From Streptomyces sp. R41 (lineage in GTDB: Bacteria; Actinomycetota; Actinomycetes; Streptomycetales; Streptomycetaceae), in the NCBI RefSeq assembly GCF_041053055.1, contig NZ_CP163443.1, positions 744,001 through 808,000 of the forward strand: DNA of 64,000 nt, written 5' to 3'. Below, piece after piece: positions 35,937 through 44,721 of the stretch; positions within the stretch are counted from its first letter, which is position 1; every line of letters starts with the position of its first letter. The notes beneath the pieces are model-generated. The model ran no database searches, was not told the origin of the DNA, and was given only the letters and a program-made list of their open reading frames with translations. Made by a program: the position numbers and the translations under genes.

Positions 35937-37049
35937 CTACCCGACGGAAGGGGGCAGTTCCGGACGACCTTCGCCCGGGCGCCGGTCCTGCGGTCGCCGG
36001 GGAGGGATCGGGCTGGTGACGAAGTCCCGCGAACCCGTCCACAGCGCGGGGACCGCGTCGCCACGACGGCACAACTCGTACGCGACCGTCTCGTAGTTGA
36101 CCCGCCAGCCGTGGAAGTGCGGCCAGGCCTGCTTCGCGGTCCGCTCGGCGGGGAAGCCCGCCGCCTCCACCATCGCGACGGCCGCGTCGAACTCCAGGAA
36201 GGACAACTGGATCGGCGCCTCGGGGCTGGGGTCCGTGTCGAACTCGAAGCGCAGTGAGCGGGCGATGTCGCGCAGCGCGGTGAAGCCCGCGCGCAGCACC
36301 AGGCGTGCCTCGGGCGGAGCGCTGTTCGGCGTGAGCGCCAGCTGCATGGCCGCCGCGTCCATGACGGCGACCAGGCCGACGATCCAGCTGCGGTAGGGCC
36401 GCGGCGAACGGAACGCCAGCAGGATCGGGTACGTGGAGTGGCTCTCGCCGATGTCCGAGGCGAGCCGCTCCCAGGCGCGGTACAGCTCGGGCAGCGCGGT
36501 CTCGGTGTCGACCAGCCACTGCCGGGCGAGGATCTCCGGGCCCCAGGCGGGTTCGCCCGCGCGTGACTGCAGGAGGGTCACTTCCAGTTCGCGGCGGTTG
36601 TAGGCGGCGTACAGGGTGGGCAGGTACGCGATCTGCAGGGCGATCACCACCGGTCCGGTGGCCGCCGCCAGGAAGTCCACCACGGACAGGTGCAGTCTGT
36701 CGCCGCTGGCGAAGCCGAGCGTGAACAGGCTGGAGCCGGCCTCCCTGACGGACTGGGTCCAGGTCAGCGTGGACAGGGCGTGCAGCAGCAGCCCGAAGCC
36801 GAGCAGCGCACCGCCGAGCCAGCTCGCGAGCATCCCGACCAGCATGAGCGGGGCCAGCCAGGTCTGCGCGCGGTCGTGCGCCTGGTAGCTGCCGCCGGGA
36901 GCGGCGAGACGCAGCAGGAGGCGCAGCGAGCGCCACCAGCGGATCACCAGCGAGGAGTAGAGCCCGCGGGGCACGACGAGGGTGCGCAGGATGCTGACGA
37001 GAACCAGCGCCAGGAGCAGTCCGCCGGCCACGCCGGAGATCCATTTCAT
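35937..37049 (-). CDS. Membrane protein with a pore-like segment, function unknown
   Basis: A 370-residue protein with an N-terminal membrane part: helices at about 5-25, 65-90 and 130-160, and between them SSLFTLGFASGDRLHLS, which resembles an ion-channel pore loop (TxGFxxGD). The rest (residues ~175-370) is soluble and helical, with no motif I recognise, and the last 30 residues are Pro/Arg-rich. It precedes pqqB by 60 bp on the same strand and may be co-transcribed. It could be an ion-channel-like protein; no function is assigned. Confidence 0.75.
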   Translation of the reverse strand: MKWISGVAGGLLLALVLVSILRTLVVPRGLYSSLVIRWWRSLRLLLRLAAPGGSYQAHDRAQTWLAPLMLVGMLASWLGGALLGFGLLLHALSTLTWTQSVREAGSSLFTLGFASGDRLHLSVVDFLAAATGPVVIALQIAYLPTLYAAYNRRELEVTLLQSRAGEPAWGPEILARQWLVDTETALPELYRAWERLASDIGESHSTYPILLAFRSPRPYRSWIVGLVAVMDAAAMQLALTPNSAPPEARLVLRAGFTALRDIARSLRFEFDTDPSPEAPIQLSFLEFDAAVAMVEAAGFPAERTAKQAWPHFHGWRVNYETVAYELCRRGDAVPALWTGSRDFVTSPIPPRRPQDRRPGEGRPELPPSVG

Positions 37050-37574
37050 GCGGTCATTGTCACGCCGGTCGCGGCCGTTCTTCAGGCAGGCCGGTCGGGT
37101 CGTTCTTGAGGCAGGGCGAGTCGTGCCGGGACGCCGCAGCTGCCGTACGGCCCCGAACGCGGGCCGTGACTGTCGTCGGGTCCACTCCGGGGCGGGCCGG
37201 CGCGCTCAGCGGGATCGGGGTGACCTGGGGCAGCCAGTCGTACGGAGTGAGGCCGACGCGCTGCTCGCCGCCCGCCGCCTCGCGCTGCCCGCACTGGAGC
37301 GTCTCGGCCGTCCGCTGATCGAGGACATCGCGGTGCACCCGTCCCGGCTTGCCGAGGCGGCCGGCAGGCCATGACGTGCCCGTCTGCACCTTCCGGTGGG
37401 CGCCTCCCTCCGGCGCCACTGATCGGCTGCGACTTCCGGACGGCGGCCTCGTCGTGCGGAGCGACTTCGGTTCGATCACCACCTGGATTGTGATCACGGC
37501 GGCCCTCGGGGCGCCCGGGGGGATGAGCGGTGTCGGCACCGTTCATCCCCGTCACGCGTGGGAACGGGCGGCCG
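37050..37574. other. 525-bp gap with a broken FAD-oxidase end
   Basis: No intact gene. The middle part contains a plus-strand remnant of an FAD-linked oxidase (listed separately). The remaining frames lack starts, ribosome sites and recognisable domains. Any promoter for the membrane protein at 37049 would be in the left part. Confidence 0.55.
37244..37398 (+). pseudogene. FAD-linked oxidase C-terminal remnant
   Basis: The frame reads EADALLAARRLALPALERLG, then IEDIAVHPSRLAEAAGRP and a stop, while the next frame continues HDVPVCTF. This matches the GlcD/D-lactate-dehydrogenase cap domain (E-L-W-x-x-R-x-x-x-PAL...-EDVAVPRSRL...VPVCTFGHAGDG). The frameshift at about 37370 and the missing FAD domain mark a relic. 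Confidence 0.55.
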
Positions 37575-37994
37575 TCAGACCTGCGGCCGGGCCAGCAGGG
37601 TGCGTACGCCCTCGGAGCTGAGGGTCAGACCGTGCGGCGAGCTGGCGTCGATCGTGAGCGACAGGTCGCCGGACGGCCACTGGGAGGCGAGGGCGCCGAG
37701 CGGCACCAGGCGGTAGCGGGAGACGGACGGGAGCAGCTCGGCCATCTCCAGCTCCGAGGTGAACACCGGCACCACCTGCTCGCCGCCCGGCTGGTCCAGG
37801 ACGGGCAGCGCCACGGCCGTGGGGTCGGCGACGTCCTCCTCATTGGCGTCGTCGGGCACGGGGACCAGCACGTCGCTGCCGGCCAGCGTGTCGAGGGCGG
37901 TGGCGTCCTGCGTGTTCTCGACGAGCGCGTTCAAGGCCTCCTGAGCCGGTGTCTCGCCCGTGGGCCGGTGGTGGTCGTTCGAGGGTGTGTCCAT
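37575..37994 (-). CDS. SseB-family protein
   Basis: A 139-residue soluble protein with the SseB N-terminal domain: ALNALVENTQDATALDTL, DVLVPVPDD, ALPVLDQPGGEQVVPVFTS and LAPLGALASQWPSGDLSLTID, ending SEGVRTLLA. SseB-like proteins are common in actinomycetes; their role is not established (the name comes from enhanced serine sensitivity). Start ATG 37994. Apparently monocistronic and divergent from the 2-MIB cassette. Confidence 0.85.
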   Translation of the reverse strand: MDTPSNDHHRPTGETPAQEALNALVENTQDATALDTLAGSDVLVPVPDDANEEDVADPTAVALPVLDQPGGEQVVPVFTSELEMAELLPSVSRYRLVPLGALASQWPSGDLSLTIDASSPHGLTLSSEGVRTLLARPQV

Positions 37995-38398
37995 GGCAGA
38001 TTCCCGGGTAGTGGCGGACGGGCCACCCGGGACAGCATCGTTCCCGGGCGCAACGTCCGTCGCGTACCCGTCCTGAGCCGGGGCATTCCTCCAGTTCCCC
38101 CTCAGGGCAGCAACGGGATGCCGTCCGACGGCAGGCCGAGGCGGTCACAGCCGACGCGTCGGTGGAGCGGCTCGGCCACGTCAGCCCGCGAGCACCGACA
38201 ACCAGCCTGGCAGTGCCCCACATGCACCGGGCACTCTTTCGGCGAGGCCGTACCGCGGCAAGCGGCGAGACACTGGCACCAGCCGACATATCCAAGGCAA
38301 GGGCACCAAAGGGCCAATGTGGCTTTTGAGTCAGACGGATACCAGGCTCCACTCACCTGCCAGCAACCACAGCCAGTTGCCATCCGTGAGTCTCACAG
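37995..38398. other. Non-coding stretch upstream of the encapsulin relic
   Basis: About 400 bp without a supported gene. In an intact 2-MIB locus the N-arm and cyclic-nucleotide-binding domain of the shell protein would occupy this place. I could not find those sequences in any frame, so the region has been replaced or rearranged. It should contain the present promoter of the cassette, but no clear -35/-10 was identified. Confidence 0.5.
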
Positions 38399-38532
38399 TG
38401 GGACTTCACGGCGCGCGCCGCGACCGCCACCACGGCCCTCGCTCTGCCGCTCACCGGTACAAGGCCGTCGCCGATCGCCACGAGGGCCCGCGCAACCACG
38501 TCCAGCAGATCAGCTCCAACGGACACCAGAAG
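38399..38532 (+). pseudogene. Remnant of the encapsulin cNMP-binding domain end
   Basis: From 38399 the frame reads [19 protein letters not shown], the end of the cyclic-nucleotide-binding-like domain of family 2B encapsulins. At about 38456 one base is missing and the frame passes into [20 protein letters not shown], which joins the shell protein. A TGA precedes the first piece (38390-38392), so nothing further upstream can be read through. Confidence 0.7.
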
Positions 38533-39288
38533 ATGAACAAGTCCGGCGAGGCCGAGATCGCTCTCAGCTCGGGGCATGTCGGGGAGGAGACGCTGCCGGG
38601 CACGTTCGCGGACTACGAGCTGCAGCCGCGCGAGTACGAGCTGAGCGTGGCCCAGACGGTGCTGCGCGTGCACAGCCGGGTCGCCGACCTCTACAACGAG
38701 CCGATGAACCAGACCCATCAGCAGCTGCGGCTGACCATCGAGGCGCTGCGCGAGCGCCAGGAGTACGAGCTGGTCAACAACCAGGACTTCGGCATGCTCA
38801 ACATCGCCGACTTCGACCAGCGGATCTCCACCTACTCGGGCCCGCCGACCCCCGACGACCTGGACGAGCTGCTGAGCATGCGGCGCGGCACCCGCTGTAT
38901 GTTCGCCCACCCGCGCGCGATCGCCGCCTTCGGCCGGGAGTGCAACAAGCGCGGTATCTACTTCGGCGGCATCGAGCTGAACGGCCATCACCTGCCCGCC
39001 TGGCGCGGTGTTCCGCTGCTGCCGTGCGGCAAGATCCCCGTCAGCAAGGCGAACACCTCGTCGATCATCGCGATGCGTACGGGTGAGGACGACCAGGGTG
39101 TGATCGGCCTGTACCAGACCGGAATTCCGGACGAGGTCGAGCCCGGCCTGAACGTACGGTTCATGGGGATCGACGAGAAGGCGATCATCTCCTACCTGGT
39201 CAGCACGTACTACTCCGCGGCCGTCCTCGTACCGGACGCCCTCGGCATCCTGGAGAACGTCGAGGTCGCCCGTACGAACGGGAGCTGA
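38533..39288 (+). CDS. Family 2B encapsulin shell protein, N-terminally truncated
   Basis: From ATG 38533 ([19 protein letters not shown]) the protein has 251 residues and covers the HK97-fold part of family 2B encapsulins: [32 protein letters not shown] helix ([19 protein letters not shown]), [58 protein letters not shown] and a C-terminal [17 protein letters not shown]. Full-length relatives are ~450 residues and carry an N-arm and a cNMP-binding domain, here lost. The 2-MIB synthase cargo gene follows after 5 bp. Whether this short form assembles a shell is unknown. Confidence 0.88.
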   Translation: MNKSGEAEIALSSGHVGEETLPGTFADYELQPREYELSVAQTVLRVHSRVADLYNEPMNQTHQQLRLTIEALRERQEYELVNNQDFGMLNIADFDQRISTYSGPPTPDDLDELLSMRRGTRCMFAHPRAIAAFGRECNKRGIYFGGIELNGHHLPAWRGVPLLPCGKIPVSKANTSSIIAMRTGEDDQGVIGLYQTGIPDEVEPGLNVRFMGIDEKAIISYLVSTYYSAAVLVPDALGILENVEVARTNGS

Positions 39289-39293
39289 CGACG

Positions 39294-40589
39294 GTGTCGT
39301 TGATCTCCCGGGTCGTCGCACCCGCCGCGGGCCATGACATGGCGGGGCTGGTACGGGCACTGCTGTCGGCTCGGTCGTCGGCGCCGCCGCGGTTGCCCGT
39401 CCCCCCCAAGGCAGCGCGCGGGCCACGGCTGCCGTCCGCCCCGACGGGGCTGGGCACGTCCGCGGCACGGCTCCGTTCCTCCGCGGTGGGGATCACCTCC
39501 TGCGCGGTGGGGATCGCCCCGCCTGCGCCCGCTCCGGTGCGTCCCCCGATCCTGCCCTCAAGGCCGACGGGACTCGGCACGTCGGCTGCCCGGCTCGGGG
39601 CGCCGGAGCCACAGCGGGAGCGCGCACAGGCGGCGGATCCCGCCCCGAACCTGCACTGTCCGCCCGCCGTCCGCGACGACCCCGCCCTCGGCGAGACCGT
39701 CACCGAGCGACTGGTCGAGTGGGCCGAGGAGGTCGGGATCTACCCCGGCCAGCTCGACAAGATCCGCACGGCCGACTTCGGGCGGCTGATCATGCTGGCG
39801 CACCCCGAGTCGGACGACCCCGACCGGCTTCTGGCGGCGGCGAAGTGCGCGCTCGCGGAGTGGTCCGTCGACGACCACTACGTGGACGGAGAGGTCGAGG
39901 AGGCCCGGCACGAACTGCTCGGGCAGCGCCTCGCGATCGCCCACTCCGTGATCGACCAGGCACACCTCCCCCTGGCGTACGCGCCGCAGTTGGAGGAGGT
40001 CGTGCAGGCGGACCCCGTCATGCGCGCCCTCCGGTCGAGTCTCGACAACCTCGCCCGGTACGCGACGACGGGACAGGTGCGCAGGCTCCGCCACGAACTG
40101 GGGATCATGTTCGTCGCCTACAACCAGGAAGGCGTCTGGCACACCGCCGAACAGACCCCGCCGGTCTGGGAGTTCCTGATGCACCGGCACGAGAACAGCT
40201 TCGTGCCGTGCATGGTGCTGGTCGACGCGGTCGCGGGATACGAGCTGCCGTACGGCGAATTCGCCGACCCCCGGGTGCGCCGCGCCTTCACCATGGCGGG
40301 CTCGGCGAGCGTGATCGTCAACGACCTCTACTCCATGGGCAAGGAGGATCCCACGGACTTCAGCCTGCCGAGGCTGATCGCGTCCGAGGCCCAGTGCTCC
40401 CTGGAGGAGGCGATCGACCGCACCGTCGAGATCCACAACGAACTCATGCACACCTTCGAGGCCGAGGCCGCCGCCCTCGCCGCCGCCGGCTCCCCCGAGC
40501 TGCGCCGCTTCCTGGCCGGCACCTGGGCCTGGCTCGGCGGGAGCCGCGAATGGCATGCCGGCAGCGGCCGCTACGCCACCGCCGCCTGA
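39294..40589 (+). CDS. 2-Methylisoborneol synthase
   Basis: A 431-residue class I terpene cyclase converting 2-methyl-GPP to the earthy odorant 2-methylisoborneol. The first ~120 residues are Pro/Ala/Arg-rich and disordered and hold two near-identical 15-mers, LPSAPTGLGTSAARL (46-60) and LPSRPTGLGTSAARL (87-101), probable encapsulin-targeting signals. Catalytic domain: Asp-rich motif D193-DHYVDGE200 and the NSE triad N343-DLYSMGKE351, both binding Mg2+-diphosphate. Start GTG 39294 has GGGAG upstream. It lies between the shell gene and the methyltransferase that makes its substrate. Confidence 0.95.
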   Translation: MSLISRVVAPAAGHDMAGLVRALLSARSSAPPRLPVPPKAARGPRLPSAPTGLGTSAARLRSSAVGITSCAVGIAPPAPAPVRPPILPSRPTGLGTSAARLGAPEPQRERAQAADPAPNLHCPPAVRDDPALGETVTERLVEWAEEVGIYPGQLDKIRTADFGRLIMLAHPESDDPDRLLAAAKCALAEWSVDDHYVDGEVEEARHELLGQRLAIAHSVIDQAHLPLAYAPQLEEVVQADPVMRALRSSLDNLARYATTGQVRRLRHELGIMFVAYNQEGVWHTAEQTPPVWEFLMHRHENSFVPCMVLVDAVAGYELPYGEFADPRVRRAFTMAGSASVIVNDLYSMGKEDPTDFSLPRLIASEAQCSLEEAIDRTVEIHNELMHTFEAEAAALAAAGSPELRRFLAGTWAWLGGSREWHAGSGRYATAA

Positions 40590-40628
40590 ACCGTCAACCC
40601 CCTTATCCCGCAAGGAGATTGCTTCACC

Positions 40629-41498
40629 ATGCCTGTCACCGACATGGAAATGATCGCCATGGACAAGGTCCTGCGCACCGAGTACCAGAAGTCCGTCGCC
40701 GACTACTGGAACGCGGAGAAGAACGCGGTCAACCTCCGGCTCGGCGAGGTCGACGACCTCTACCACCACCACTACGGCATCGGCGACTACGACCCGTCCG
40801 TTCTCCAGGGCCCGGCGGACACCCGCGAGCAGCGCATGATCGAGGAGATGCACCGTCTGGAGACCGCACAGGCCGACGTCCTCCTCGACCACCTCGGCCC
40901 GATCAAGCCGGCGGACCACCTGCTGGACGCCGGCTCGGGTCGCGGCGGCACCAGCATCATGGCCAACGCCCGCTTCGGCTGCTCGGTGGACGGCGTGAGC
41001 ATCTCGGAGCAGCAGGTCGCCTTCGCAAGCGACCAGGCCGCCCGCCGCAAGGTGTCCGACAAGGTCCGCTTCCACTTCCGCAACATGCTGGACACGGGCT
41101 TCGCCACCGGCTCGCGGCGCGGCATCTGGACCAACGAGACCACGATGTACGTGGACCTCGTCGAGCTGTACGCGGAGTTCTCCCGGCTGCTGGAGCCCGG
41201 CGGCCGTTACGTGTGCATCACCGGGTGCTCCAACGACGTCAAGGGCATGCGCTCCAAGGCCGTCAGCAAGATCGACGAGCACTACACCTGCAACATCCAC
41301 CCGCGCAGCGAGTACTTCAAGGCGATGGCCGCGAACAACCTCGTCCCCATCAACGTCGTCGACCTGACCGCGGCGACCATCCCGTACTGGGAGCTGCGGG
41401 CCAAGTCCTCGGTGACGACCGGCATCGAGGAGGCGTTCCTGACCGCGTACAAGGAGGGCAGCTTCCACTACCTGCTGATCGCGGCCGACCGCATCTGA
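40629..41498 (+). CDS. gppmt: Geranyl diphosphate 2-C-methyltransferase
   Basis: A 289-residue SAM-dependent enzyme that methylates C2 of GPP to 2-methyl-GPP, the substrate of the adjacent cyclase. N-terminal helices with VADYWNAEKNAVNLRLGEVD and the H-rich DLYHHHYGIGDYD (diphosphate/Mg site), SAM motif I LLDAGSGRGGTS (98-109), then GVSISEQQVAFA and the catalytic-region MLDTGF...WTNETTMYVDL. AAGGAGATT precedes ATG 40629. Last gene of the cassette, followed by a strong bidirectional hairpin. Confidence 0.95.
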   Translation: MPVTDMEMIAMDKVLRTEYQKSVADYWNAEKNAVNLRLGEVDDLYHHHYGIGDYDPSVLQGPADTREQRMIEEMHRLETAQADVLLDHLGPIKPADHLLDAGSGRGGTSIMANARFGCSVDGVSISEQQVAFASDQAARRKVSDKVRFHFRNMLDTGFATGSRRGIWTNETTMYVDLVELYAEFSRLLEPGGRYVCITGCSNDVKGMRSKAVSKIDEHYTCNIHPRSEYFKAMAANNLVPINVVDLTAATIPYWELRAKSSVTTGIEEAFLTAYKEGSFHYLLIAADRI

Positions 41499-41507
41499 CA
41501 TGAGAGT

Positions 41508-41534
41508 GGGCCCGGACTTCGAAAGGCCGGGCCC
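41508..41534. terminator. Bidirectional hairpin between GPP methyltransferase and amylase genes
   Basis: GGGCCCGG (41508-41515) pairs perfectly with CCGGGCCC (41527-41534) around an 11-base loop. It lies between two convergent stop codons (41498 plus, 41542 minus), so it should stop transcription from both sides. Confidence 0.8.
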
Positions 41535-41541
41535 CGCACGG

Positions 41542-44514
41542 CTACTTCAGGTACGGACCGTCGCTCCCGATCTTCCCGGGACCGTTCAGCACGTACACCC
41601 GGAGATTGCCCTTCCCGGGTGCCGCCACGGACAGCGTGCCGTTGGAGACGGTCTTCACATCACCGGTGACGGCGTCCGCATAGGTGCCGTTCGGGATGCC
41701 GGTGTACGTCGCGTCGCCGGTGACAGTGACGAGCGCGAAGCTGTCCGTCGAGCCGCTGGTGTAGCGGCGCTTGAAGGCCATCGAGCCGCTGATGCCGTCG
41801 GTGGAGTACTGGCCCATCTGGAGCGCCGGGATCGCCCGGCGGATCTGGTTCAGTCGCTGGAGGTGCTTGACCAGCGGCTGTGCCAGCGTCGAGGCGACTT
41901 CGCCGCTCGCGGAGTCGACCTTGGCGAAGTCCGAGGCGGTGACGGATCCGGCGAGATGGTCGCCGTAGTACGCGCGGCCGGTGGACGCCAGCGGACACGT
42001 CGGCCCGCAGTCGATCTGCTTGCCCTTCTGGAACTCGATCTCCGAGCCGTAGTAGAGGGTCGGGATTCCGCGGAAGGTCCACATCAGCGCCATGTTCTCG
42101 GCCCAGGCGTCGGTACCTCCGCCGTAGCGCGTGCTCGACTTGTTCGGGCCGTAGTCGTGGCTGTCGACGTAGACGACGTTGTACGTGGCGTCGTTGACGG
42201 AGTCGTCCGAGTCCTTGCCGTTGCCGTAGGCGTTCTGCGCGTCACCGAAGTTCATGTGCATGCGCATGTCGATGATGTTCATGCCCGAGAACTGGCTGCG
42301 GTCCGGGGTGTGGTAACTGTTGCCGCTCAGAAAGGCGTTGGTGGACGTCGGCTGGTTTCCCGTACCCAGTTGTTCCTCGTAGTTGTACTGCTCGATCGCC
42401 GCCGCTTCGTCGTCCGCGCTGTACTCCTTGCGCTCCTTCCAGGTGAAGAACTGCGCGGAGTGGTTCACGGAGCCGCGGTTCCACTTGTCGTTGACGAACG
42501 CGCCGACCTCGCCGAAGACGAAGAAGTTCTTCGCGGCGTCCGTGCCGAACCTCTGGGTGACCCGGTCGTAGATCGCGGGCAGGAAGCGGCGGTTCCAGGT
42601 GACGCGCGGGATGTGCACGGCCGTGTCGATACGGAGACCGTCGACGCCCATGTCGATGTACTTGTCGTACGCGCCGATGAGGTAGTTCTGCACGGGCGTC
42701 GACTCGGTGTTGAAATCGGCGAGGTCCTCGTGCAGCCAGCAGGAGCGGGAGTCCTCGCCCTCCCAGTTGCCGATCCAGCACTGGTGGTAGTACGTCTTCG
42801 GGAACATGCCCGAAGTCGGGCTGGGCCACTGGCAGTTGTAGATCGTGTAACCCTCGGCGCTCCTGCCGCCGGTGGGCTTGCCCCAGTTGAGGCAGGTGTT
42901 GCCGGACGGCTCGGCCGTCGACCAGAGGTCGCCGTTGTAGTACGACTTCCCGGACTTGGGCTCGACCGTGAGGCCGTCGTACTCGAAGCCCTCGTTCTTC
43001 TCGTCGTAGTACCAGCTCCACTGGGAGTCGCGGACGCCATACACGGTCGGAGTGAACAGGCCCTTGGCGCCCCAGCGGGAGCTGTGGTTGTAGACGACAT
43101 CCTGGTAGATCTTCATGCCCTTGGCGTGGGCCGCGTTGATCAGGTCCTGGTAGGAGGCGCCGGCCGACTCCAGGCGCGGGTCGACCTTGTAGAAGTCGTA
43201 GCCGTGATAGCCGTGGTAGTCGTAGTCCGAGCGGTTGAGGACGACCGGGGTGATCCAGACCGCCGAGAAGCCGAGCGCCTTGATGTAGTCGAGCTTGTCG
43301 ACCAGGCCCTTGAAGTCGCCGCGGAACATGGGGTCGTTGTTGGCCGCGTTGCCCGACTTCACGTCCTGGCTGCCGCCGCGGTTGTTGGAGCTGTCGCCGT
43401 CGTAGAAGCGGGCAGTGAGGACGAAGTAGATCGGGTCCTTGCGGGGGTCAGTGCCGAGCGGGGTGCCGGAGGCCGGTTCGGGCGCGTTCTCCCCGGTCGT
43501 CGCGGTGGCCTCGGCGGAGGCGGGCGAGGTGTTTCCGGCCGCGTCTAGGGCCTTCACGGTGTACGTGTAGGCCGTCTTCTCCTCGAGTCCCGTGTCGGAG
43601 TAGACGGTCGATCCGACGTCGGTGACGACCGTGCCCTTGGTTCCGCCGGTGCGTGTGACCTGATACTTCGTCACCGCGGTGTTGTCGGTGGAGGCCTCCC
43701 AGGAGAGCACGATGGAGGTGTGGGTGGCGCTCGCGGTGACCTTGGTGGGGGCGGTCGGGGCCTCGGTGTCGGGCGCCTCGGCGGCGCAAGGGTCCTTGGC
43801 GTCGGCGGTGACCGTCCTGTCCTTCACGGTCGTGGTGCCGGTGGGGATGGTGTAGTCGGAGCTGTTGTTGTTGTCCCAGACGCCGTTGCCGTTGTTGAAG
43901 GCGGCCTTCAGTGACGTCGCCGTACCGATGTCGAGAGTCTTCTTCCACCAGCCCGTGCAGGCCGTCTCCATGCCGACGCCGGGGACCGTCGTCCACGAGC
44001 CGCCGGAGGGCGCGTAGTGGATGTTGGCCGTGGTCCAGCCCGAGGTGGCGGTCGAGTAGTAGACGGTGGCCTGGTTGCCGCTGCCCGTCCCGGTGTCGGC
44101 GCACGGGTCGCTGTGGGCGATCACGCCGTCCTTGACGGTGATGGTGCCGGTGCCCAGCGCGTAGTTGTTCCCGCCGTTGTTGTCCCAGGTGCCGCTGCCG
44201 TTGTTGAAGGTGGCCTGGAGTCCCGCGGCCGAGCCCAGGTCGACGGTCTTCTTCACCCAGTCAGTGCAGGCCGCCTCCATCTGCACTCCGGGCACGGCGG
44301 TCCAGGAACCGCCGTCCGGTGCGTAATGCAGGTAGGTGGTCGGCCAGTTCTTGGTCTTCGTGTAGTAGAAGACAGTCGCCGTGTTGGAATCGGCGGCGGT
44401 CTTCTCCATGGGGGCGGAGCCCATTCCGGAGTCCGGTGGGACCAGTCCGAACAGCCCGGTCGCCGCCACGAACGCCACCAGTGGGCGCAGCAGGCGCGGG
44501 GGTCTACTTCTCAC
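41542..44514 (-). CDS. Secreted GH13 alpha-amylase with two CBM25 modules and FnIII
   Basis: A 990-residue extracellular starch-degrading enzyme. Signal region to ~30, two starch-binding CBM25 modules (~45-140 with ATVFYYTKTKNWPTTYLHYA; ~147-245 with ATVYYSTATSGWTTANIHYA), an FnIII linker (~252-342), then the GH13 domain. Catalytic residues are Asp630 (DGLRIDTAVH), Glu669 (FVFGEVGAF) and Asp787 (VYVDSHDYGP); VVYNHSS near 475 is region I (Asn-His present). A C-terminal beta domain ends with VYVLNGPGKIGSDGPYLK. Start GTG 44514 has GGAGAC five bases upstream. CTTGCA boxes upstream suggest maltose-type repression. Confidence 0.92.
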   Translation of the reverse strand: MRSRPPRLLRPLVAFVAATGLFGLVPPDSGMGSAPMEKTAADSNTATVFYYTKTKNWPTTYLHYAPDGGSWTAVPGVQMEAACTDWVKKTVDLGSAAGLQATFNNGSGTWDNNGGNNYALGTGTITVKDGVIAHSDPCADTGTGSGNQATVYYSTATSGWTTANIHYAPSGGSWTTVPGVGMETACTGWWKKTLDIGTATSLKAAFNNGNGVWDNNNSSDYTIPTGTTTVKDRTVTADAKDPCAAEAPDTEAPTAPTKVTASATHTSIVLSWEASTDNTAVTKYQVTRTGGTKGTVVTDVGSTVYSDTGLEEKTAYTYTVKALDAAGNTSPASAEATATTGENAPEPASGTPLGTDPRKDPIYFVLTARFYDGDSSNNRGGSQDVKSGNAANNDPMFRGDFKGLVDKLDYIKALGFSAVWITPVVLNRSDYDYHGYHGYDFYKVDPRLESAGASYQDLINAAHAKGMKIYQDVVYNHSSRWGAKGLFTPTVYGVRDSQWSWYYDEKNEGFEYDGLTVEPKSGKSYYNGDLWSTAEPSGNTCLNWGKPTGGRSAEGYTIYNCQWPSPTSGMFPKTYYHQCWIGNWEGEDSRSCWLHEDLADFNTESTPVQNYLIGAYDKYIDMGVDGLRIDTAVHIPRVTWNRRFLPAIYDRVTQRFGTDAAKNFFVFGEVGAFVNDKWNRGSVNHSAQFFTWKERKEYSADDEAAAIEQYNYEEQLGTGNQPTSTNAFLSGNSYHTPDRSQFSGMNIIDMRMHMNFGDAQNAYGNGKDSDDSVNDATYNVVYVDSHDYGPNKSSTRYGGGTDAWAENMALMWTFRGIPTLYYGSEIEFQKGKQIDCGPTCPLASTGRAYYGDHLAGSVTASDFAKVDSASGEVASTLAQPLVKHLQRLNQIRRAIPALQMGQYSTDGISGSMAFKRRYTSGSTDSFALVTVTGDATYTGIPNGTYADAVTGDVKTVSNGTLSVAAPGKGNLRVYVLNGPGKIGSDGPYLK

Positions 44515-44551
44515 GGGTGTCTCCAATGCGGGCTGGGGAGTGGGGAGTTGC

Positions 44552-44592
44552 CTTGCAAGAAGAACCGGCAAATTCCTGAAAGGGCTTGCAGC
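44552..44592 (-). promoter_or_regulatory. CTTGCAAG/CTTGCAGC boxes upstream of the amylase gene
   Basis: The palindrome CTTGCAAG (44552-44559) and a second CTTGCAGC (44585-44592) lie 38-78 bp before the amylase start. CTTGCA repeats are the known binding pattern of the MalR/Reg1 repressor at Streptomyces amylase and maltose promoters. No malR gene lies in the window, so control by a distant regulator is inferred. Confidence 0.55.
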
Positions 44593-44721
44593 GCGGAAGC
44601 TACAGGGACATGACAGTCACGTAAAGGGATCTCACAACGACCGGAGCTCAGGGTGAAAACGAACCAGTAATGGTGACCCGAGCCCACGCGCGGAGCGAGG
44701 GCCGGCACCTAGCTTGGCTCC

